A DNA stretch of 13,332 nt from assembly GCA_040377605.1 (NCBI GenBank), contig JBEIOK010000069.1, positions 1 to 13,332 of the forward strand. Direction: 5' to 3'. The DNA is from Solimonas sp040377605 (GTDB lineage Bacteria > Pseudomonadota > Gammaproteobacteria > Nevskiales > Nevskiaceae). Shown here piece after piece: positions 8,483 through 13,332 of this stretch (its first letter is position 1; every line of letters starts with the position of its first letter). The notes under the pieces were generated by a model. That model was given only the letters and a program-made list of their open reading frames with translations, did no database searches and was not told the DNA's origin. The position numbers were made by a program, and so were the translations under genes.

Positions 8483-8509
8483 GGGCAGCGAGGTCCGCTG
8501 CCCCCCTTT
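8483..8509 (+). terminator. Stem-loop after acnD
   Basis: A perfect 8-bp stem (GGGCAGCG at 8483-8490 with CGCTGCCC at 8496-8503) closes a 5-nt loop and is followed by CCCTTTA. The T-run is short, so termination would be inefficient. It sits in the 104-bp gap between acnD and the SRPBCC gene and could lower expression of the SRPBCC-prpF pair relative to prpC-acnD. Confidence 0.4.
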
Positions 8510-8531
8510 AGCCCCACTCGGAGAAAGTCCC

Positions 8532-8981
8532 ATGCCCGGCACCGTCCAGCTGCATCGCGTCTTGAAGGCCCCTCCGGCGCGCGTCTACCGCGCCTTCGTC
8601 GATCCCGCTGCGCTTTGCAAATGGCTCCCGCCCCACGGATTCACGGGCACCGTCCACGAGATGGAGGCGCGTGTCGGCGGTGGTTACCGGATGTCGTTCA
8701 CCAATCTGGGTACCGGTTCGAGCCACGCCTTCAGCGCGCGCTACACTGAACTCAAGCCCGGCGAGCGGATCCGCCACACGGATCGCTTCGACGATGCGAA
8801 CCTGCCCGGCGAGATGGACGTGACCATCAACCTGCGCGCCGTGGCGTGCGGCACCGAATTGAGCATTACGCAAGCCGGCATCCCGGACGCCATTCCGACC
8901 GAGTTCTGCTATCTCGGCTGGGGCGAATCGCTGTTGCTGCTGGCGCAACTCGTCGAGCCGGAAATTCCGGACGGCGCTTGA
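8532..8981 (+). CDS. SRPBCC / AHSA1-like small protein, function unknown
   Basis: A 149-residue soluble protein with no signal peptide or membrane segment. The N-terminal pattern LKAPPARVYRAFVDPAALCKWLPP, which I recognise in pieces, is typical of the AHSA1/polyketide-cyclase-like branch of the SRPBCC (START-like) fold. So are the central GGGYRMSF strand and the C-terminal helix around GWGESLLLLAQLVEP. Proteins of this fold bind hydrophobic ligands in a deep cavity; the ligand and any activity cannot be read from the sequence. GGAG at 8520-8523 lies 8 bases before the ATG. The stop is 18 bp before prpF, so the two are almost certainly co-expressed. A gene of this family between acnD and prpF is not part of the standard prp operon. 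It may help with an acyl or methyl-branched intermediate, or may simply be a passenger. Confidence 0.85.
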   Translation: MPGTVQLHRVLKAPPARVYRAFVDPAALCKWLPPHGFTGTVHEMEARVGGGYRMSFTNLGTGSSHAFSARYTELKPGERIRHTDRFDDANLPGEMDVTINLRAVACGTELSITQAGIPDAIPTEFCYLGWGESLLLLAQLVEPEIPDGA

Positions 8982-8999
8982 TATCCAACCGAGGTTTCG

Positions 9000-10193
9000 A
9001 TGTCGCACACCCCCCAGATCAAGGTTCCCGCCACTTACATGCGGGGCGGCACGTCCAAGGGCGTGTTCTTCAAGCTGACCGACCTGCCGGCCGCTGCGCA
9101 GCAGCCGGGTGAGGCGCGCGATAAATTCCTGTTGCGCGTGATCGGCTCGCCGGATCCGTACGGCGCGCAGATCGATGGCATGGGGGCTGCGACGTCGTCG
9201 ACCTCGAAGACGGTGATCCTGTCCAAGAGTACGAAGCCTGATCACGACGTCGACTACCGGTTCGGGCAGGTCTCCATCGACAAGCCCTTCGTCGACTGGT
9301 CCGGCAACTGCGGCAACCTGACGGCCGCAGTCGGATCGTTCGCGATCAGCAACGGGCTGGTGGATGCAGCGCGCGTCCCTCAGAACGGGGTCTGTGTAGT
9401 GCGTATCTGGCAGACGCAGATTGGCAAGACCATCATCGCTCACGTGCCGATCACCAACGGCCAGGTACAGGAAACCGGCGACTTCGAACTCGACGGCGTC
9501 ACCTTCCCGGCGGCCGAGGTCCAGATCGAATTCCTCGACCCGGCAGACGAAGGCGACGGCGACGGTGGCGGGTCGATGTTCCCGACCGGCAACCTCGTCG
9601 ATGACCTCGAGGTGCCCGGCGTGGGCACGCTCAAGGCCACGATGATCAATGCCGGCATTCCAACCGTGTTCGTGAACGCGGATGAAATCGGCTACACCGG
9701 CACCGAATTGCGCGAGGCGATCAATACCGATCCCAAGGCGCTGGCCCGGTTCGAAACGATCCGCGCCTACGGCGCCGTGCGCATGGGCCTGATCAAGGAC
9801 GTGTCAGAGGCCGCCACGCGTCAGCACACGCCCAAGGTCGCCTTTGTCGCGCGGCCGATGGATTACGTGTCGTCCAGCGGTAAGGCCATCACCGCCAGCG
9901 AGATTGACCTCAATGTGCGCGCGCTGTCGATGGGCAAGTTGCATCACGCCATGATGGGCACCTGCGCGGTGGCCATCGGCACCGCTGCGGCGATTCCGGG
10001 TACGTTGGTGAATCTTGCTGCCGGTGGCGGTGAGCGCCAGGCCGTCCGTTTCGGACACCCGTCCGGCACGCTGCGCGTTGGCGCACAGGCCACGCAGGAA
10101 AACGGCCAGTGGGTCGTGAAGAAGGCCATCATGTCGCGTTCGGCGCGCGTGCTGATGGAAGGCTTCGTGCGCGTGCCGGGCGACGCGTTCTGA
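9000..10193 (+). CDS. prpF: 2-methylaconitate cis-trans isomerase
   Basis: PrpF isomerises the 2-methylaconitate made by AcnD so that an aconitase can hydrate it to 2-methylisocitrate. The 397-residue protein has the family start (IKVPATYMRGGTSKGVFF), the DGMGAATSSTSK segment ending in K70, and the GNCGN motif with C104. K70 and C104 match the positions of the active-site lysine and cysteine studied in the Shewanella protein (K73 and C107, as I recall). The fold is the diaminopimelate-epimerase type, with two similar halves. GAGG at 8991-8994 is 5 bases before the ATG. The SRPBCC gene lies 18 bp upstream. AcnD and PrpF occurring together is the expected functional pair, since AcnD needs PrpF to replace PrpD. 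Confidence 0.95.
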   Translation: MSHTPQIKVPATYMRGGTSKGVFFKLTDLPAAAQQPGEARDKFLLRVIGSPDPYGAQIDGMGAATSSTSKTVILSKSTKPDHDVDYRFGQVSIDKPFVDWSGNCGNLTAAVGSFAISNGLVDAARVPQNGVCVVRIWQTQIGKTIIAHVPITNGQVQETGDFELDGVTFPAAEVQIEFLDPADEGDGDGGGSMFPTGNLVDDLEVPGVGTLKATMINAGIPTVFVNADEIGYTGTELREAINTDPKALARFETIRAYGAVRMGLIKDVSEAATRQHTPKVAFVARPMDYVSSSGKAITASEIDLNVRALSMGKLHHAMMGTCAVAIGTAAAIPGTLVNLAAGGGERQAVRFGHPSGTLRVGAQATQENGQWVVKKAIMSRSARVLMEGFVRVPGDAF

Positions 10194-10202
10194 TCAGGGG
10201 CA

Positions 10203-10221
10203 GGGCGCGCATTGCGCGCCC
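10203..10221. terminator. Hairpin between convergent prpF and antiporter genes
   Basis: A perfect 8-bp GC stem (GGGCGCGC at 10203-10210 with GCGCGCCC at 10214-10221) closes a 3-nt loop. It fills most of the 34-bp gap between two genes that converge on it, as expected for a bidirectional terminator. No T-run is present on either side, so it may act by blocking 3' exonucleases or with Rho rather than as an intrinsic terminator. Confidence 0.45.
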
Positions 10222-10227
10222 GCGGGC

Positions 10228-11943
10228 TCAGTGCGGCAGCCGCAGGCCGATGTCGGCGGCGCGGTCGCCTTCCGTGCGTTTGATCACCAGCTGCACGTCG
10301 CCCAGCCGCAGGCGATCGCCGATCACGGGATGCGGCAGGTGCTGCGCCAGCAACTCGGCGACGGTCAGCTGGCCGGCGCCCTCCGGCAGATCCAGTCCGT
10401 AGGCCGCACACAGGTCCGCAACCGAGGCATTGGGGCTGACACTGAACTCGCCGAAGAAGCGACGTTCGCCCGGGCTATTGCCGGCATGGACCCCTTCAAA
10501 CACCTGGTCCAGTGCCGGCAACTCGGTCTGATCCGCCAGCAGCGAGATGTAGTCCCCGGGCTGCAGTTCGCCCCAGTCGCGGTAATGCAGCACCTGTCCG
10601 CCTCGCGCCACGCAGATCACGCGCGAGACGTCCGGGATCGGCAGATTCTTCGGGCGGATGCCCACCAGGCGGCTGTTCGGCGCCAGCCGGTAGCTGACCA
10701 CCTCGTATCCGCGCTGACCCGGCAGGTCGATATCCACACGATTGACGCGCGCCGTGGTCTGCGGGACCCGCAGGTGCAGCAGGCGTGCCGCTGCCGCGAC
10801 GGTCGATCCCTGCACCAGCAGCGACACCAGCACGATGAAGAACGCGATATTGAAGAAGAACGCCGCGTTCTCGAGCCCGGCAATCCACGGAAACGTCGCG
10901 AGCACGATCGGCACGGACCCGCGCAGGCCGACCCAGGCGATGTACAGCTGCTCACGGCGCGGGAAGCGGAAGGGCGCCAGCCCGATGAAGACGGAGATCG
11001 GCCGCGCGACCAGGATCAGGACCAGCGACACCAGCAGGCCCGGGATGATCAGCGGAATCAGGTCGTTCGGCGACACCAGCAGACCGAGAATCACGAACAT
11101 GCCGATCTGGCTCATCCAGGCGATGCCGTCGTGGAAGCGGCGGATGTTGGCCGAGGCATGGATCGGGCGATTGCCGACGAGCAGCCCCGCGAGATACACG
11201 GCGAGAAAGCCGCTGCCGCCCAGCGTTGCGGTCGTGCCGAAGATCAGCAGCCCCCCGAACAGCGCGAGCAGCGGGTACAGCGAATCGGCCAGTTCCAGAC
11301 GGTCCAGCGCGCGGACCAGCAGCCAGCCGCCGATGCCCCCCATCAGCACGCCCAGCGACATTTGCTGGAACAGCAGGATCAGCGCATCCACGAAGCTGAA
11401 ATCCGTGGGCGCCTGCAGATAGCCGATCACTGCCAGCGTCAGGAACACCGCCATCGGATCATTGCTGCCGGATTCGATTTCCAGCGCCGAGCTGACGCGC
11501 TGGTTGAGTGCCACCGACTGTGTGCGCAGCAGCGAGAACACCGCGGCGGCGTCGGTGGAGCCGACGATCGCGCCGATCAACAGCCCCTCGGCCAGCGACA
11601 GATCCATCAGCCAGGCCGCGAACAGGCCGGTGATGCCGGCGGTGATCACCACCCCGAGCGTCGCGAGACTCAGCGCCGGACGCAGGGCGACACGGAACGT
11701 CTCGAAACGGGTGTTCAGCCCGCCGTCGAACAGCACCACCGCCAGTGCCGCCGTCGCGGCCAGGTTGGCCAGCGCATAGTTTTGAAAATGGATGCCGCCA
11801 ATGCCGTCCTCGCCTGCCAGCATGCCGACGATCAGGAAGATCAGCAGCAAGGGCACGCCCAGCCGCGGCGAGAACACCGTGGCCAGGATGCTGACCAGGA
11901 ACAGCAGGCCAGCCATGAAGATGACTTGATTGATGAAATCCAT
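10228..11943 (-). CDS. CPA1-family K+/H+ antiporter, NhaP2/CvrA type
   Basis: An inner-membrane monovalent-cation/proton antiporter of 571 residues, close to the length of E. coli CvrA (NhaP2). The first 390 residues or so form about a dozen hydrophobic helices. They include GSTDAAAVFSLLR (128-140) and the conserved ESGSNDPMAVFLT (157-169), where N161-D162 is the likely ion-binding pair. After residue 400 comes a cytoplasmic tail: a TrkA-C-like domain (about 405-485, with SRLVGI and LQPGDYISLLA) and a CorC/HlyC-like end (about 495-571). This arrangement marks the NhaP2 group, which exports K+ (and sometimes Na+) in exchange for protons and helps control cytoplasmic potassium. The ATG at 11941-11943 fits the family; no clear Shine-Dalgarno is visible. 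It is divergent from the cytochrome gene and convergent with prpF, so it is probably monocistronic. The exact ion preference cannot be told. Confidence 0.9.
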   Translation of the reverse strand: MDFINQVIFMAGLLFLVSILATVFSPRLGVPLLLIFLIVGMLAGEDGIGGIHFQNYALANLAATAALAVVLFDGGLNTRFETFRVALRPALSLATLGVVITAGITGLFAAWLMDLSLAEGLLIGAIVGSTDAAAVFSLLRTQSVALNQRVSSALEIESGSNDPMAVFLTLAVIGYLQAPTDFSFVDALILLFQQMSLGVLMGGIGGWLLVRALDRLELADSLYPLLALFGGLLIFGTTATLGGSGFLAVYLAGLLVGNRPIHASANIRRFHDGIAWMSQIGMFVILGLLVSPNDLIPLIIPGLLVSLVLILVARPISVFIGLAPFRFPRREQLYIAWVGLRGSVPIVLATFPWIAGLENAAFFFNIAFFIVLVSLLVQGSTVAAAARLLHLRVPQTTARVNRVDIDLPGQRGYEVVSYRLAPNSRLVGIRPKNLPIPDVSRVICVARGGQVLHYRDWGELQPGDYISLLADQTELPALDQVFEGVHAGNSPGERRFFGEFSVSPNASVADLCAAYGLDLPEGAGQLTVAELLAQHLPHPVIGDRLRLGDVQLVIKRTEGDRAADIGLRLPH

Positions 11944-11987
11944 TGCGTCAGCGGGTTCGAGAGCCGCCCGGTGCGACTCCCGCAGGG

Positions 11988-11993
11988 ATTATG
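11988..11993 (-). promoter_or_regulatory. Possible -10 box for the antiporter gene
   Basis: CATAAT on the minus strand matches five of six bases of the -10 consensus and lies about 45 bases before the antiporter ATG. No recognisable -35 box stands at 16-19 bp spacing, so support is limited. Confidence 0.25.
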
Positions 11994-12046
11994 CCGGCTT
12001 GCGGCCGCGAAGCCCCCATTGCCGACCGCAGCAGGCGGCTGTTCTT

Positions 12047-12071
12047 GCGGGGCGGCGCAGGGTCGCCCCGC
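12047..12071. other. Stem-loop in the divergent intergenic region
   Basis: GCGGGGCG (12047-12054) pairs perfectly with CGCCCCGC (12064-12071) around a 9-nt loop. It lies in the 205-bp gap between the antiporter and cytochrome genes, about 30 bp before the cytochrome -10 box. It might be part of a regulator site or an untranslated-leader structure of the antiporter transcript; no T-run follows on either strand. The rest of the gap holds the two candidate -10 boxes and no coding sequence I can support. Confidence 0.35.
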
Positions 12072-12101
12072 ACGCGCCTAGTCGCTGCCCGGTCCGGTCG
12101 G

Positions 12102-12107
12102 TATACT
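12102..12107 (+). promoter_or_regulatory. Possible -10 box for the cytochrome gene
   Basis: TATACT matches five of six bases of the -10 consensus and stands 41 bases before the GTG start. No good -35 box is seen 16-18 bp upstream, so an activator or another feature may compensate. Confidence 0.4.
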
Positions 12108-12148
12108 CGCGCCGGTCAATTTTCAGCACTTCCCAAGGGAGTCAGTCC

Positions 12149-12634
12149 GTGGATCATCAGAACCACGATAAGGTCTTTTTTATCAATTTCAGCATGGTGA
12201 TGGCGGGTTTGTTCGCCATTTTCTTCATTTGCATCGTGGCCGCGCGCCTGCTCGACACCGGTGAAGTCAACGCGGATCCGGGAGCCAATGCCCGCATCGA
12301 GGCGCGCATCAAGCCCGTCGGGTCGGTGATCACGGATGAGGCGGCGCTGCAGCAGCTGGCCGCGGCCGCGCCGAAGCGCGAGCCGCTGACCGGCGAACAG
12401 GTCAACGCCAAGCTGTGCGGCGGCTGCCATCTGGCCGGTGTGCTGGGTGCGCCCAAGGAGTCCGACAAGGGCGCCTGGGCCGCGCGCCTCGCGGCGGCGG
12501 GTGGGCTCGACGGGCTGGTTGCCTCGGCGATCAAGGGCAAGGGCGCGATGCCCGCCAAGGGTGGCGATCCGAGCCTGACCGAGGACGAGATCAAGGCTTC
12601 GGTCGAGCACATCCTGAAGACTGCCGGGCTGTAA
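12149..12634 (+). CDS. Membrane-anchored cytochrome c5-like protein
   Basis: A 161-residue c-type cytochrome for periplasmic electron transfer. A short polar N-terminus is followed by one uncleaved transmembrane helix (about 10-33, rich in F, I and V), then an alanine/charged linker and a haem domain from about residue 78. The haem attachment motif is C90-G-G-C93-H94. M134 in KGKGAMPAKGG is the probable distal ligand. The single CXXCH, the short C-terminal helix (EDEIKASVEHILKTAG) and the tail anchor fit the cytochrome c5 family. I chose GTG at 12149 because AAGGGAG (12135-12141) is 7 bases upstream and the helix follows soon after; longer in-frame starts read into non-coding DNA. Its redox partners are not in the window. 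Haem attachment would need the Ccm maturation system. Confidence 0.9.
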   Translation: MDHQNHDKVFFINFSMVMAGLFAIFFICIVAARLLDTGEVNADPGANARIEARIKPVGSVITDEAALQQLAAAAPKREPLTGEQVNAKLCGGCHLAGVLGAPKESDKGAWAARLAAAGGLDGLVASAIKGKGAMPAKGGDPSLTEDEIKASVEHILKTAGL

Positions 12635-12654
12635 ACCGCAGCATCGCTAAAAGT

Positions 12655-12679
12655 CGGGACGGCGGTATCCGCCGTCCCG
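12655..12679 (+). terminator. Strong stem-loop after the cytochrome gene
   Basis: A perfect 11-bp stem (CGGGACGGCGG at 12655-12665 with CCGCCGTCCCG at 12669-12679) closes a TAT loop 20 bp after the cytochrome stop. Its stability fits a terminator separating the cytochrome from the porin, but there is no T-run after it on the plus strand. On the minus strand it would be followed by ACTTTTAG. Confidence 0.5.
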
Positions 12680-12725
12680 CATCAAACGCATTCGCTTGAC
12701 CCACGGAAGAGGAGAGGGATTCGTT

Positions 12726-13332
12726 ATGAAGATGACAGCCGTCGCTGTAGCCGCCGCCGTTGCGGCCTTTGCCAGCAACCCCGCATTGGCCATCGAGACC
12801 GATGCCAGCCTGTACGGCGATTTCCGCCTCTCGCTCGGTTACTTCGACTCTGATGCCACCGACGACGACACCGACGTCGACAACAACAACTCCCACGCCG
12901 GCCTGCGCCTGATGGCCAAGGAAGGCGACCTCGCCGCCTTCGTCCAGTACGAGCGCCTGCTCGACAACGACGACGGCACCAGCGAAGGCGAGCTGACCCG
13001 CCAGTTCTTCGGCGGCGTTACCGGCAAGTACGGCACGCTGGGCTACGGCCGCCAGGCCACGGCCTACAAGGTTGCCGGCCAGAAGCTCGATCCGTTCTAC
13101 AACACCTCGGTTGCCGGCATCTCTGGCGCCACCGGCACGATCAATGGCGCGTCCTATGGACAGTCGGCGCTGACCAACGACACCGTCGGCAGTGGCTTCA
13201 TCAACAACCAGATCGCCTACGTCTCGCCGGTCATCAGCGGCGTGCGCGTCAATGCCGTCGTGTTTCTGGACGATGCCGGTGGCGAGTCCGAGGAGCATGA
13301 CTTCGGTGCGGGCATCGAGTTCAGCCAGGACG
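12726..13332 (+). CDS. Outer-membrane general porin (partial, 3' end outside window)
   Basis: The first 202 residues of a Gram-negative porin are visible and the frame stays open to the window edge. The signal peptide MKMTAVAVAAAVAAFASNPALA ends in an ALA cleavage site (after residue 22; the two halves are each short and typical). The mature chain starts IETDASLYGDFRLSLGYF, a first beta strand, and continues with alternating strands and loops. These include GVTGKYGTLGYGRQ (97-110), the strand before the constriction loop, and a likely loop-3 region around 121-150. Porins of this type are trimeric 16-strand barrels that pass small hydrophilic solutes. A strong purine-rich ribosome-binding site (GGAGAGG, 12711-12717) lies 8 bases before the ATG. 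An acidic stretch at 41-56 (many D and N) sits in the first extracellular or periplasmic turn. Substrate preference cannot be judged from this part. Confidence 0.88.
   Translation, partial: MKMTAVAVAAAVAAFASNPALAIETDASLYGDFRLSLGYFDSDATDDDTDVDNNNSHAGLRLMAKEGDLAAFVQYERLLDNDDGTSEGELTRQFFGGVTGKYGTLGYGRQATAYKVAGQKLDPFYNTSVAGISGATGTINGASYGQSALTNDTVGSGFINNQIAYVSPVISGVRVNAVVFLDDAGGESEEHDFGAGIEFSQD

Noticed and set aside
8445..8483. A 12-residue ORF between acnD and the SRPBCC gene, ending inside the hairpin.
   Set aside because: Too short to support, with no ribosome-binding site; chance occurrence is likely, though a leader peptide cannot be excluded.
5716..8517. A 933-codon open frame on the minus strand opposite acnD.
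   Set aside because: It runs exactly opposite a well-supported enzyme gene and its translation has no recognisable domain. Long antisense frames are expected from codon bias in high-GC DNA.
10231..12081. A 616-codon plus-strand frame across the antiporter gene.
   Set aside because: Its translation is rich in Q, R, H and D and low in hydrophobic residues, the mirror image of a membrane protein read in antisense.
12165..12235. AT-richer stretch at the start of the cytochrome gene as a sign of transfer or an insertion.
   Set aside because: It encodes the Phe- and Ile-rich membrane helix, which explains the composition and the run of T.

Overview
The window is 13.3 kb of high-GC, densely coded bacterial chromosome. 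The AcnD/PrpF form of the methylcitrate cycle, a Can-type beta-carbonic anhydrase, an NhaP2/CvrA-like K+/H+ antiporter, a membrane-anchored cytochrome c5-like protein and a general porin together point to a Gram-negative proteobacterium, most likely a gammaproteobacterium. This is inferred from protein recognition by eye; I cannot name the genus. There are no mobile elements, CRISPR arrays or broken genes.

Layout, left to right. (1) A tRNA-Arg(UCG) gene at 89-165 with a possible stringent-type promoter. (2) A single-chain pyruvate carboxylase (pyc, 273-3740), followed 2 bp later (or with a 4-bp overlap if GTG is used) by a beta-class carbonic anhydrase (can). (3) A 189-bp intergenic region with a plausible sigma-70 promoter, then a propionate cluster: 2-methylcitrate synthase (prpC), Fe/S 2-methylcitrate dehydratase (acnD), a small SRPBCC/AHSA1-fold protein of unknown role, and 2-methylaconitate isomerase (prpF). 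Stem-loops lie in the prpC-acnD and acnD-SRPBCC gaps. (4) A convergent CPA1 cation/proton antiporter on the minus strand, separated from prpF by a short GC-rich hairpin. (5) A divergent intergenic region, then a membrane-anchored c-type cytochrome. (6) The 5' part of a general outer-membrane porin, which runs off the right edge.

How the genes fit together. PrpC condenses propionyl-CoA with oxaloacetate, and AcnD plus PrpF carry 2-methylcitrate towards 2-methylisocitrate. Methylisocitrate lyase (PrpB, not in the window) would then release pyruvate and succinate. Pyruvate carboxylase turns pyruvate plus bicarbonate into oxaloacetate, and the tightly linked carbonic anhydrase can supply the bicarbonate. 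So the two left-hand blocks could form one carbon route: the pyruvate made from propionate is recarboxylated to the acceptor that PrpC needs. This link is inferred from gene order and known enzymology.

Most of the window is ordinary metabolism. The parts most worth a second look are the pyc-can coupling beside the methylcitrate genes, the SRPBCC gene inserted between acnD and prpF, the absence of prpB and a prp regulator on either side of the cluster, and the hairpins that divide the cluster.
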